Shown here in pieces: positions 1-8,585 of a DNA stretch of 30,452 bases (the stretch's first letter is position 1; the number at the start of each line of letters is the position of its first letter). Both the position numbers and the translations under genes were made by a program. The notes under the pieces are model-generated. The model worked only from the letters and a program-made list of their open reading frames with translations. It was not told where the DNA came from and ran no database searches. Source of the DNA: JBNLBT01 sp050303435 (GTDB taxonomy: Bacteria; Pseudomonadota; Gammaproteobacteria; Xanthomonadales; Marinicellaceae). Where the stretch lies: contig JBNLBT010000033.1 of NCBI GenBank assembly GCA_050303435.1, positions 1 through 30,452 of the forward strand, in the 5' to 3' direction.

Positions 1-32
1 GGCTGGAAAGCTGGCCGGATGCATCGGAAAAC

Positions 33-761
33 ATGGCGGCCACGATTCGACGTGCGGTGTTTTTTGCCCTCGTGCTGGTCTCCTATGTGCTGTTTATGCG
101 CACTTATGAACGCCGCCCAATGCGTGAATTGGCATTTAAACCCGTATTGACAGCACTGTATGCCGTGGCCGGTGTGGCGATGATCGGCGCGCCGATCGCG
201 CTGCTGTATGCCGCGGATGTGTACCAGGTGCAGGCCAGCAATGGCTGGAGCAAAACTTTGGGCGTGCTGGGGGTGATCCTGATTCTTTCACTGGCCGAAG
301 AGATCGTCTTTCGCGGGGTGATTTTTCAAATGCTAGAAAAGAGCCTGGGCACCATTGGCTCGCTGGCAACGGTGGCCCTGTTGTTCGGCGCGGCGCATGT
401 ATTCAATGACGGCACCACTGTATTGAGCACGGTATCGGTGGTGTTGATTGGCGCCTTCTGGACCGCTTTATACGCCCTGAACCGCAACATCTGGGCCATC
501 GGCCTGCATCACGGTTTATGGAACCTCACCATCTTGTGCACCGGTGTACCCTTGTCCGGTACCACTGAACTGCGGCCAATGGCGCCCTTCAGCAGCAGCA
601 TGGAAGGGCCGCTGTGGCTCACCGGCGGCGCCTTCGGTCCAGAAGCCTCGCTGCTCACCGTGATCTGGATGGTGCTGACACTCTTCGTGTTGTTCACCTT
701 CACAAAACTCAATCCCAAAAACAGTCAAGCACAGCAATCAATGGAGAGAGCGCGTGCCTAA
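33..761 (+). CDS. CPBP-family intramembrane metalloprotease (start uncertain)
   Basis: This is a multi-pass inner-membrane protein of the CPBP (CAAX protease / bacteriocin-processing) family. The signature motifs are visible: E89-E90 followed by R94 (motif AEEIVFRG), His122 in the next helix (FGAAHVFN) and H159-H160 with N164 (LHHGLWN). These are the metal-binding and catalytic residues of the family. Several hydrophobic segments (about 7-22, 38-60, 76-88, 108-121, 132-150, 205-225) fit a membrane-embedded protease. The 242 residues from the ATG are within the family range, but the frame stays open to the left edge, so the true start may lie outside the window. The ATG has only a weak GGA upstream. 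The last 8 bases overlap the GTG start of the cupin gene, so the two are probably co-transcribed. The substrate is unknown. In other bacteria such proteins act in prenyl-protein processing or bacteriocin self-immunity, and nothing here decides between these. Confidence 0.85.
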   Translation: MAATIRRAVFFALVLVSYVLFMRTYERRPMRELAFKPVLTALYAVAGVAMIGAPIALLYAADVYQVQASNGWSKTLGVLGVILILSLAEEIVFRGVIFQMLEKSLGTIGSLATVALLFGAAHVFNDGTTVLSTVSVVLIGAFWTALYALNRNIWAIGLHHGLWNLTILCTGVPLSGTTELRPMAPFSSSMEGPLWLTGGAFGPEASLLTVIWMVLTLFVLFTFTKLNPKNSQAQQSMERARA

Positions 762-1086
762 AATCAACCTGCAGACCGTGCTGGACGGCATCGATGAATA
801 CTGGTCGCAACGCACCGTGGCCAAAGCCAACGGGCAACTGTTTAAACTGGCCAAAGGTCTGGGCGCCACGCACTGGCATCGCCACGACGACCAGGATGAG
901 TTGTTCATTGTGCTCAAGGGGTCACTGAGAATTCGCCTGGAATCTGCCGAATGCAGCGTGCACGCGGGCGAGCTGTTTGTGGTCGAGAAAGGTCAGCTGC
1001 ACAGTCCGGTCGCGGATGCGCCGTGTGAATTCATGGTGGTGGGTTTAAACATCACCTCCAACCGCGCCGGCGGCAAACCCAATTGA
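754..1086 (+). CDS. Small cupin-domain protein
   Basis: This is a single-domain cupin of 110 residues. The conserved motif 1 is present as H42-x-H44 followed by E49, with a further His40, and motif 2 supplies H83 (GQLHSPV). These would bind one divalent metal in a small beta-barrel. There is no signal peptide, so it should be cytoplasmic. The start is a GTG overlapping the end of the protease gene by 8 bases, preceded by a GGAGAG ribosome site about 6 bases upstream, which supports translational coupling. Stand-alone cupins of this size are usually sugar or small-molecule binding proteins or dioxygenases; the reaction cannot be read from the sequence. A strong hairpin follows about 8 bases after the stop. 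Confidence 0.85.
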   Translation: MPKINLQTVLDGIDEYWSQRTVAKANGQLFKLAKGLGATHWHRHDDQDELFIVLKGSLRIRLESAECSVHAGELFVVEKGQLHSPVADAPCEFMVVGLNITSNRAGGKPN

Positions 1087-1093
1087 GGCCTGC

Positions 1094-1130
1094 CCGGCGC
1101 GTTCAATGCCTGTGGCTTTGAACGCGCCGG
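1094..1130. terminator. Hairpin between convergent genes, possible bidirectional terminator
   Basis: A perfect 13-bp inverted repeat (1094-1106 pairing with 1118-1130, arms CCGGCGCGTTCAA and its complement) has an 11-nt loop. It lies in the 63-bp gap between the convergent cupin and RND permease genes. The position suggests a shared terminator, but neither side has a T-run, so it is not a canonical intrinsic terminator. It may stabilise 3' ends instead. Confidence 0.4.
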
Positions 1131-1149
1131 AGCCCCCGAGCGTTGTGCT

Positions 1150-4100
1150 TCAGGTGGATTCTTCTGGCTCTGCACGGTGCTGACCGCGGTACACCACTTT
1201 TTCCACCAACACATAAAACATCGGCACAAACAAAATGGCCAATACAGTGGAAGCGATCATGCCGCCCATCACAGCAATGCCGATGGCGTTCTGGCTGGCG
1301 GCGCCGGCGCCATTGGACAGAGCCAATGGCGTGACGCCAAGGATGAAGGCCATGGAAGTCATGATGATCGGACGGAAGCGTTGCCGCGCGGCCTGCGCCA
1401 CGGCGGCCAACAGCGGCGTGCCCTGCAATTTGAGGTTTTTGGCAAATTCCACGATCAGAATCGCGTTTTTGGATGCCAGCCCCACCGTGGTCAGCAGCGC
1501 CACCTGGAAATACACGTCATTGGACAAACCAAACAGGTGACTGGCGACCACCGCGCCCAGGATGCCCAGCGGCACCACCAGAATTACCGACAGCGGCACT
1601 GCCCAGCTTTCATACAGGGCCGCAAGCGACAGGAACACAATCAACACCGACAGCGCGTACAGCGCCGGTGCCTGGGAACCGCTTTGCTGCTCCTCGTAGG
1701 ACAAACCATACCATTCCATGGCGATGCCATCGGGCAATTGATCCACCAGAGACTGCACCGCCTGCATGGCCTGGCCGGTGCTCACGCCCGGCGCCGCCGA
1801 GCCCTGAATATTGACCGAGGACAGGCCATTGAAGCGTTCCAGCTTGGGTGAACCGTAGACCCATTCGGTGGTGGCAAAACGGTTGAAGGGAATCATTTCA
1901 CCGCGCTCGTTGGCCACCTGCCACAGGGCCAGGTCGTCCGGGTCCATGCGGTATTCGGAATCGGCCTGCAGGATGACTTTCTTGATCTTGCCTTTATCAA
2001 GAAAATCATTCACATAGCGCGAACCCCAGGCAATCTGCAAGGTGTTGTTGACGTCGGCCAGCGACAGGCCCATCGACGTGGCTTTTTCGTTGTCGATGTT
2101 GATCTTGAACTGCGGCACGTCTTCCAGACCGTTCGGTCGCGCGTACAGGAAATTGGGGTTCTGCGCGGCCATGCCAAGAAACTGGTTGCGTGCATTGATC
2201 AGGCCGGCGTGGCCCACACCGCCGCGGTCCACCAGCTGGAAACTGAAACCGTCGGCGGTGCCCAGCTCCTGTATCGATGGCGGGAAAAAGGCAAACACAT
2301 TGGCGTCCTTGATTTGACTGAAAGCGCCGTAGGTCTGTTGCGTGATGGCAAACACGCTTTGCGACGGGTCGGTGCGTTTTGACCAGTCCACCAGACGCAT
2401 GAACACAAACGCGGCGTTTTGCGCTGAACCGGAAAAGCTGAAGCCCACCACGGTGAACAAATGTTCGATGTTGTCCGCCTGCGCCGACAGCAGATAATCT
2501 TCCACCTGTTTGACCGATTCCAGCGTGCGTTCAGCGGTGGCGCCCGGCGGCGCGGAAATCATCGCCATCACGGTGCCCTGGTCTTCGGCCGGCAAAAACG
2601 ATTTCGGCAGCGACAGAAACAGGTAAGACATCACCAGCACCAGCGCCGCGTACAGCGCGATGAAGCGAATCACCCGGCGCGCGATCGATGAAGTGGCACG
2701 GGTGTAGCCGTCGCGAAGACGGTTGAAGCCGCGGTTGAAGCGACCGAAAAAGCCACTGGTTTTGCGCCGCTGCTGGGTTTCAGAGTGCTTAAGAAAGGTC
2801 GCGCACAGCGACGGTGACAGCACCAGGGCCACAATCACCGACAACGTCATGGCCGAAACAATGGTGATGGAAAACTGGCGGTAGATTGAACCGGCCGAGC
2901 CCGCAAAAAAGGCCATCGGCACGAACACCGCCGAAAGCACCACAGCAATGCCCACCAGCGCGCTGGTGATCTGCTGCATGGATTTTTTCGTGGCTTCCTT
3001 GGGCGAAAGCCCTTCCTCGCTCATCACGCGTTCAACGTTTTCAACCACCACAATGGCGTCGTCCACCAGCAAGCCGATGGCCAGCACCATGGCAAACATG
3101 GTCAACACATTGATTGAAAATCCAAACATGGCCAACACGGCAAAGGTGCCCAACAACACCACCGGAACGGCGATGGTCGGAATCAGGGTGGCGCGAAAAT
3201 TCTGCAAAAACAGCAGCATCACCAGGAACACCAGCACCACGGCTTCCACCAGGGTTTCAACCACCGAACGGATCGACAGCTTGATGAACGGCGTGGTGTC
3301 GAACGGATAAATCAGTTTGACATCGGCCGGCAACACCTTGGCCAGTTCATCGACGCGCGCCTTGACGGCATCGGCGGTGGCCAGCGCGTTGGCGCCGGTG
3401 GCCAGTGAAATGGCCACGCCGGTGGCCGGCATGCGCTTGTAGCGGGGAATGGTGCCGTAACCTTCCGAGCCCAGCTCCACCCGCGCCACATCGGCCAGGC
3501 GCACCTGCGCGCCGTCGGCGTTGACGCGCAGAATGATGTGGCTGAAATCCTCTTCATTGCGCAACAAAGACTGCGCGGTCACGGTGGCGTTGATTTGCTG
3601 ACCCTGGATGGCCGGCAATGCGCCCAACTGGCCGGCGGAAATGTCGGTGTTCTGTGCACGGATTGCGGCTTGCACATCCAAGGGCGTCAACCCATAGGCG
3701 CTCAGCTTGACTGGGTCCAGCCAGATGCGCATGGCGTGCTGGGAGCCGAAAATCTGCACCGAGCCGACGCCATTGATGCGCGACAGCGGGTCGCGAAAAT
3801 TGGCGGCCAACAGATCGCCCAGCTCGCCCTCATCCACCTGGCCGTTCTCACTGTAAATGCCCACCACCAGCAAAAACGTCTCATTGGCCTTGTTGACCTG
3901 CAGACCCTGCGCCTGCACCTGCTGCGGCAACAGACTCAGGGCGCCCTGGACCTTATTCTGGGTCTGCACCTGGGCGATGTCCGGATCGGTGCCCGGCTCA
4001 AAGGTCACCGTGATGTTCATGCTGCCCTGTCCACTGTTGGACTGGTAATAGCGCATGTTGTCGATGCCGGTCAATCGTTGTTCAACCACCTGGGTGACGG

Positions 4101-4278
4101 CGTTTTCCACCGTTTCCGCCGATGCACCGGGGTAGCTGGCGCTGATGGTCACCTGCGGTGGTGCGATTTTAGGGTATTGCTCCACCGGCAAGGCGCGGAT
4201 CGCCAGAATGCCGGCCAGCATGATGATGATTGCGATGACCCAGGCAAAAACCGGTCTGTCAATAAAAAAACGGGCCAT
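1150..4278 (-). CDS. RND multidrug efflux permease (HAE1 family, AcrB/MexB-like)
   Basis: This is the inner-membrane proton-driven pump of a tripartite RND efflux system. At 1042 residues it has the usual HAE1 length. The start FFIDRPVFAWVIAIIIMLAG is typical. The proton-relay residues are present: the D406-D407 pair in TM4 (GLLVDDAIVVVEN), the Lys in TM10 (LASKNAILIVEF) and the Arg in TM11 (RFRPIIMTSMAF). The two large periplasmic loops expected for porter and docking domains lie between TM1-2 and TM7-8. The ATG is 3 bases after the adaptor stop, so the two genes form one operon. Substrates are likely hydrophobic or amphiphilic compounds, by family. No outer-membrane factor or TetR-type repressor is adjacent, so the pump presumably borrows a TolC/OprM-like channel encoded elsewhere. 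Confidence 0.96.
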   Translation of the reverse strand: MARFFIDRPVFAWVIAIIIMLAGILAIRALPVEQYPKIAPPQVTISASYPGASAETVENAVTQVVEQRLTGIDNMRYYQSNSGQGSMNITVTFEPGTDPDIAQVQTQNKVQGALSLLPQQVQAQGLQVNKANETFLLVVGIYSENGQVDEGELGDLLAANFRDPLSRINGVGSVQIFGSQHAMRIWLDPVKLSAYGLTPLDVQAAIRAQNTDISAGQLGALPAIQGQQINATVTAQSLLRNEEDFSHIILRVNADGAQVRLADVARVELGSEGYGTIPRYKRMPATGVAISLATGANALATADAVKARVDELAKVLPADVKLIYPFDTTPFIKLSIRSVVETLVEAVVLVFLVMLLFLQNFRATLIPTIAVPVVLLGTFAVLAMFGFSINVLTMFAMVLAIGLLVDDAIVVVENVERVMSEEGLSPKEATKKSMQQITSALVGIAVVLSAVFVPMAFFAGSAGSIYRQFSITIVSAMTLSVIVALVLSPSLCATFLKHSETQQRRKTSGFFGRFNRGFNRLRDGYTRATSSIARRVIRFIALYAALVLVMSYLFLSLPKSFLPAEDQGTVMAMISAPPGATAERTLESVKQVEDYLLSAQADNIEHLFTVVGFSFSGSAQNAAFVFMRLVDWSKRTDPSQSVFAITQQTYGAFSQIKDANVFAFFPPSIQELGTADGFSFQLVDRGGVGHAGLINARNQFLGMAAQNPNFLYARPNGLEDVPQFKINIDNEKATSMGLSLADVNNTLQIAWGSRYVNDFLDKGKIKKVILQADSEYRMDPDDLALWQVANERGEMIPFNRFATTEWVYGSPKLERFNGLSSVNIQGSAAPGVSTGQAMQAVQSLVDQLPDGIAMEWYGLSYEEQQSGSQAPALYALSVLIVFLSLAALYESWAVPLSVILVVPLGILGAVVASHLFGLSNDVYFQVALLTTVGLASKNAILIVEFAKNLKLQGTPLLAAVAQAARQRFRPIIMTSMAFILGVTPLALSNGAGAASQNAIGIAVMGGMIASTVLAILFVPMFYVLVEKVVYRGQHRAEPEEST

Positions 4279-4281
4279 TGT

Positions 4282-5457
4282 TTACTCCGTTGCTGCGTTG
4301 GCAGCCGGGCCACTGCCCGACCACGGGCTGGCATTGACCGGCGCGCCGGGGCGCAAGCGGTGATGCCCTTCAACCACCACCCGGTCACCGGCCGCGAGGC
4401 CCGACTCGACAATCCAGTTGGCGCCGTGGGTTCTGCTGGCCTGCAGGGAGCGCATCTGCGCGGTCTGATTCTCATCCACCACCCACACATTCAGCACACC
4501 GGATGGATTGCGCGAAGTGGCCCGTTGCGGCACCAGCAGAACGGTCTGCTCAGCCAAAGCCACTTCGGCTTTGACAAACAGGCCCGGCAACAGCGCCAGG
4601 TCGCTGTTTTCAATCAGGGCGCGCAAGGTCACTGAACCGGTGGACGGATCGATCACCACATCGGAAAATTCCAGCTCGCCGCGAATCGGTTCCGCTGTTT
4701 GACCGCCGGCGGCCGCCGTGACCTGCACGGACAGGCGCCCGTGACGGGCCAGTTCGCTGTGGATGGTTTGCGCCTGTTGTTCCGACGCCTGCAGATCCAC
4801 GTAGATCGGATCCAGTTGCGTGATCACCGCCATGGCGCGTTCCTGGCTGCCGGTGACCAGCGCACCGACGGTCAGAAACGACGGCCCGATGCGACCGGAA
4901 ATCGGCGCCTTGACTTGCGTGTAATCCAGATTGATCTGCGCCAGTTCAACGTCGGCCTCGGACACCGCAATGGCGGCGCGGGCCTGGTCCAGCTCGGCAT
5001 TCACATCGTCGATGTCCTGTTCACTGACCGCTTGAGTCTTGCCCAGCGCCTGCAGGCGCGCGGCTTTGGCTTTGATGGCTTTGTGGTTGGCCTGCGCGCT
5101 TTGCAGATTGGCGCGTGCACTGTTCAATGCGGCTTTAAAGCGCTCGTCGTGCAGTTGATACAGCTGCTGTCCCTGCGCCACCACGGTGCCTTCCTCAAAC
5201 AGGCGCTCGGTGATGATGCCGGTGACCAGCGGGCGCACTTCGGACTGACGGTACGGCGAAGCGCGACCGGTCAGTGCAACGCGTGGATTGATGGTTTGCG
5301 CTTGCACGCTCAATGTGGAGACCAGCGCCGGCGGCGGCGCCTGCATGCCGGCGGCGCCACCCGGGGCACCGGATTGCGCGGCGGCATGAAAATAAAACCA
5401 GTAAACCAGGAAAGCCGCGATCACGGCCACAATGGCAATTGCCCATTTTTTTGTCAT
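4282..5457 (-). CDS. RND efflux periplasmic adaptor (AcrA/MexA-like membrane fusion protein)
   Basis: This adaptor links the RND permease to an outer-membrane channel. The chosen ATG gives 391 residues. It is followed at once by an N-terminal hydrophobic anchor (about residues 4-22, AIAIVAVIAAFLVYWFYF). A longer in-frame reading to 5550 exists, but its extra 31 residues are polar and unlike the family. The expected order is visible: lipoyl half-motif (VRPLVTGIITERLFEEGTVV), alpha-helical hairpin rich in Ala/Gln (about 85-150), second lipoyl half (YTQVKAPISGRIG), then beta-barrel and membrane-proximal domains (SVTLRALIENSDLALLPGLF). There is no lipobox Cys, so it is anchored by the TM segment rather than by lipid. 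It is the first gene of the two-gene efflux operon. Confidence 0.94.
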   Translation of the reverse strand: MTKKWAIAIVAVIAAFLVYWFYFHAAAQSGAPGGAAGMQAPPPALVSTLSVQAQTINPRVALTGRASPYRQSEVRPLVTGIITERLFEEGTVVAQGQQLYQLHDERFKAALNSARANLQSAQANHKAIKAKAARLQALGKTQAVSEQDIDDVNAELDQARAAIAVSEADVELAQINLDYTQVKAPISGRIGPSFLTVGALVTGSQERAMAVITQLDPIYVDLQASEQQAQTIHSELARHGRLSVQVTAAAGGQTAEPIRGELEFSDVVIDPSTGSVTLRALIENSDLALLPGLFVKAEVALAEQTVLLVPQRATSRNPSGVLNVWVVDENQTAQMRSLQASRTHGANWIVESGLAAGDRVVVEGHHRLRPGAPVNASPWSGSGPAANAATE

Positions 5458-5779
5458 GTTGTTGTCTCTGTTTTGCTTGCTGAGCCTGAATGGTTGTTGA
5501 TGGTGAGCGGGTCTGTTCCGGCGTTCATCGCACCCGCAGGATCTCGCCATTGGGTCACCGGCACTGACAGGCTATTGTATCTCACTGCACCGGACAAATC
5601 GAATGTTGCATGACATAAATTCACCGCGGCAAGTCAATCCAGCGCGTGCACCCATCAGGGCCAGACACAGTGCTCCAGGCACTCACACCGCACACCAAAG
5701 AAAACAAAAAGCCGCGTCGTTTGACGCGGCTTTTGTATTCTGCCCGCAGCAATTCACGGGCGTGTGGAATTGACCTGAA
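5458..5779. other. Intergenic region upstream of the efflux operon
   Basis: This 322-bp stretch separates the efflux operon from the end of the P-domain protein gene. It should carry the efflux promoter, but I could not find a -35/-10 pair with correct spacing. It also contains the terminator at 5706-5730. No gene, tRNA or repeat was seen. Confidence 0.5.
5706..5730 (-). terminator. Rho-independent terminator
   Basis: An 8-bp perfect stem (5711-5718 with 5723-5730, GCCGCGTC arms) has a 4-nt GTTT loop. On the - strand it is followed by TTTTTGTTTT. It lies about 50 bases after the stop of the P-domain protein gene and should terminate that transcript. The other strand also has TTTTG, so it could work both ways. 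Confidence 0.75.
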
Positions 5780-8557
5780 TCAATCGAAACTGTTGGCATA
5801 GATCAAGTCAACCACTTCGGCCAGTGCCGGTTCAAGGCACCATTCGTCCAGCGTGGCCGGGACGATGCCGCTGGCCAGATCTTCACTGAACAGCACCCAC
5901 TCACCACTGAACGACTGGCCATTGAACACCGACAAAGGCTCTTCCGGTTGCAAGGCACCGCCGATGCCTGGAGGCGATGCGGCGCATTCGGTTTCAACCG
6001 GCACGGCGCTGGCGTCGGTGAAAGTCGCGTCAATGTGATCGGTGCCGCAGCCGAATTGCGTGGCCGGCACGCCGGGCTGATCCATCAACACTGCACTGGT
6101 GGCCGCTTTGCTCAGGGTGAATTTCAAATCACCCGGCCAGCCGTGCGTCACCCGCAATGACACGTTCACAGCGGTCACATTGCCGAATCCCGGGGGAATC
6201 ACGATGCTGTCGTTGACGCCCGCCGCCGGTGAATCCGGAATCACTTGCGCCGGTGTGGAACACACGATCAAAGCGGTGGTGAACGACGCGCTCTGAGTGG
6301 CGGAATCGCCGCAAATGTTGCTGGCAGTCACGCGCCAGAAATATTCGGTTTCCGGGTCCAGTGACTGCGCGCTGACGTGGCCGTTGGTGTCCACAGTGGC
6401 GCTTTCGATGATGTTGGTGAAACCCGCATCGGTGGCCAGTTCAAACAGATACGATTGCGCACCGCTGGCCGCGTCCCATGTGAACACCACGCCGGATCCC
6501 GGCACGTCCACCGCGCCGTTGGCCGGGGCGGTCAGATTCAGGGCGCCAGGCACTGCGTCAAACACCGACACATCGAAACTCACCTGACGGTCGGCCGCGC
6601 CGGTCGCGGTGCCTTCCAGAGTCAATGGGTAATCGCCGCCAGCCACCGTGTCGGCAATGTCCACAGTGACCGTGGTGGTGCTTCCGGGTGTGACCGGATT
6701 GACGGTGTAGCTGTCGCTGAAGCCGGCCGGCAAGGCAGGATTGAATGCCAGCGTGACCGGATTGCTGAAATTCTGCAACGAACCGATGTTGAGGTCGGCA
6801 GAAAAGCTGTCCGGTCCTGCGGCCACACACACTTCATGCTGGCTTTCAGAAGAACTCAGAGAGAACCCCGGGTCACCGCATTCATCGAATCTGAATGAGC
6901 CGATGCGGGTCGACCAGTTGCCGCTGGTGTTGTATTGCGCGGTGTACCAGAACGTACAGCCGTCGACGGGGTCCACATTCAAAGAGGTGTAATCGCCGTA
7001 GCGGTTGCTGCTGTTGGAGGCGGTGCCGGAGACAATGATGTGCTCCCCGCGTGGCAATGTGCCGGCCGGATCGCCCGCCAGACGACCGGCGTAGCGCATG
7101 CCGGCGTACGTGTCCACGTCGTTGCTGACGTTGTAGCCGATCACCAAATTGCCGTCTTCGTCCAGCGCCGCGCTGGCCATCCAGCGGTGCACGCCGTCGT
7201 CAAAATCGGTGTAGGTGCCTTCATCGGCCAGCGTCCAGCCACCGGTGGTGGTGGCGCCGGGGCGGGTCAGCTGGAACCAGCGCACGCCGTGGTAGTCGTT
7301 GCCATCCACGTCGGTCACCAGGTTGCCAACCATGTGTTGCACGCCACCGATGGTGCGGTGCTGAACGCGCCACATCAACGGTTGTTTCAAGGGAAACAGG
7401 TTGGTCGCACCGTCCTGTTGCGGCACCGACAACGCGGCAAATGCCGTGCCCCCCAGATTGGTGTCAAATTCCTGCGTGATGATGTTCACCGGACCGGTGA
7501 AGGTGGAATTGGCCGGGGTGTCCCAGTCCACCGCAAATTCCCAGATTTCCAGGATGTCCTGACCCGGTACAGCGCCAGCACCGTCGTGAAATTCATCGTC
7601 GCGGTGACGCATGAAAATGCCCGGCGCACCGGCCGGTGGCGGGGTGGTGCCGTCGGCGTCAACCGGCATCAAATGTTGAAATCCGGGGTTGCCGTAACCC
7701 GGCAAATTGCTGGCCAAAAAAATTTGCGTCGGACGCGCCGGATCGCCGTTCAGCATGTTGACCCGGTCAATCGCATAAACCCGCGGACCGCCTTCATTGG
7801 CACCGATGTAGTAGGCGTCGCTCCAGACCCCGAATTTGGGGTAATCGGGCAAGCCGCCACTGAATGAAGCGAACTCATAGACAAACCAGTTGCCGGTGGT
7901 CGGATCTGAGGTTTCCGAGACGTAGGCGCAAAATGAGGTGCTGGTGAATTCGGTCAACAACCACTGGCCGTTGCCGCCGTCGCCCAGCTCATCGAAATTG
8001 ACCACGGGGTCACCGCGACCGCCGCCGCAGCCGGTGCCGCTGCCGGCGGCCAGGGCGTCCAGAATGAAACTGGACACGGTGGTGCCGTCGGTCTTGTCAA
8101 TGATCAGCACCGCGCTGCTGGTGTTGTTGTTGATCACCTGCACGTAATAGTCGCGGCCAATGTCGCCCACCGTATCCGAGGGGTTGACGCCGGTGAATCC
8201 GGTGCCGTCGACGTTCACCGGAGTGTCGCCAAAAGCTCGGGAATCGCCACCAAACTGGTCATTCACCAGCTGCTGGCGCTGCGCCAACGGATCCACACCA
8301 AAACCACGGGGTTCCGCTTCATGCCGCCAGTTACGCGCGTTGTTGTTGCGCAACGGGATTTCCCGGATGGGGTCACCCGGTTGCCATTGTCTGGGTTTTT
8401 CCAGTGCACTCATGTCAACAGTGACGCGCGCGGGATAGACCACTTCGCCCTGCACATCAGCGCCACGAATGACCCGGGTTTGTTCGGCCGCCTGGGCGGA
8501 ACAAGCCAGCCCTGTTGCGGCTGCGATCAGCCCGAATTTAATCAATTTCAAGTTCAT
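5780..8557 (-). CDS. Large secreted protein with Fn3 and P (proprotein convertase) domains
   Basis: The chosen ATG (8557) gives 925 residues and starts directly with a signal peptide (KLIKFGLIAAATGLACSAQA, cleavage near residue 23). An AGAGGTG ribosome site lies 6 bases upstream; the in-frame extension to 8728 lacks these and is rejected. Residues about 25-590 are a Trp/Gly/Asp-rich extracellular region with internal motifs suggesting a beta-propeller-like fold, but I do not recognise the family. A beta-sandwich (about 590-675) and a fibronectin type III-like domain (about 679-760, VFTWDAASGAQSYLFELA) follow. The end (about 764-910) matches the P/Homo-B domain: VSLRVTHGWPGDLKFTL and GEWVLFSEDL. 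P domains usually follow subtilisin-type catalytic domains, yet no catalytic triad is seen. The protein ends in LIYANSFD, like the tail of the gene ending at 13753. It follows the DUF4097-like gene by 28 bases, so they probably form one operon. Confidence 0.85.
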   Translation of the reverse strand: MNLKLIKFGLIAAATGLACSAQAAEQTRVIRGADVQGEVVYPARVTVDMSALEKPRQWQPGDPIREIPLRNNNARNWRHEAEPRGFGVDPLAQRQQLVNDQFGGDSRAFGDTPVNVDGTGFTGVNPSDTVGDIGRDYYVQVINNNTSSAVLIIDKTDGTTVSSFILDALAAGSGTGCGGGRGDPVVNFDELGDGGNGQWLLTEFTSTSFCAYVSETSDPTTGNWFVYEFASFSGGLPDYPKFGVWSDAYYIGANEGGPRVYAIDRVNMLNGDPARPTQIFLASNLPGYGNPGFQHLMPVDADGTTPPPAGAPGIFMRHRDDEFHDGAGAVPGQDILEIWEFAVDWDTPANSTFTGPVNIITQEFDTNLGGTAFAALSVPQQDGATNLFPLKQPLMWRVQHRTIGGVQHMVGNLVTDVDGNDYHGVRWFQLTRPGATTTGGWTLADEGTYTDFDDGVHRWMASAALDEDGNLVIGYNVSNDVDTYAGMRYAGRLAGDPAGTLPRGEHIIVSGTASNSSNRYGDYTSLNVDPVDGCTFWYTAQYNTSGNWSTRIGSFRFDECGDPGFSLSSSESQHEVCVAAGPDSFSADLNIGSLQNFSNPVTLAFNPALPAGFSDSYTVNPVTPGSTTTVTVDIADTVAGGDYPLTLEGTATGAADRQVSFDVSVFDAVPGALNLTAPANGAVDVPGSGVVFTWDAASGAQSYLFELATDAGFTNIIESATVDTNGHVSAQSLDPETEYFWRVTASNICGDSATQSASFTTALIVCSTPAQVIPDSPAAGVNDSIVIPPGFGNVTAVNVSLRVTHGWPGDLKFTLSKAATSAVLMDQPGVPATQFGCGTDHIDATFTDASAVPVETECAASPPGIGGALQPEEPLSVFNGQSFSGEWVLFSEDLASGIVPATLDEWCLEPALAEVVDLIYANSFD

Positions 8558-8585
8558 GTAACACACCTCTTTTCTCTCTGAAAGT

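Noticed and set aside
3538..4635. 365-codon open frame on the + strand
   Set aside because: It is the reverse of the permease and adaptor genes, is His/Gln/Arg-rich and has no recognisable domain.
6935..7867. 310-codon open frame on the + strand
   Set aside because: It is a Val/Gly/His/Arg-rich shadow of the P-domain protein gene.
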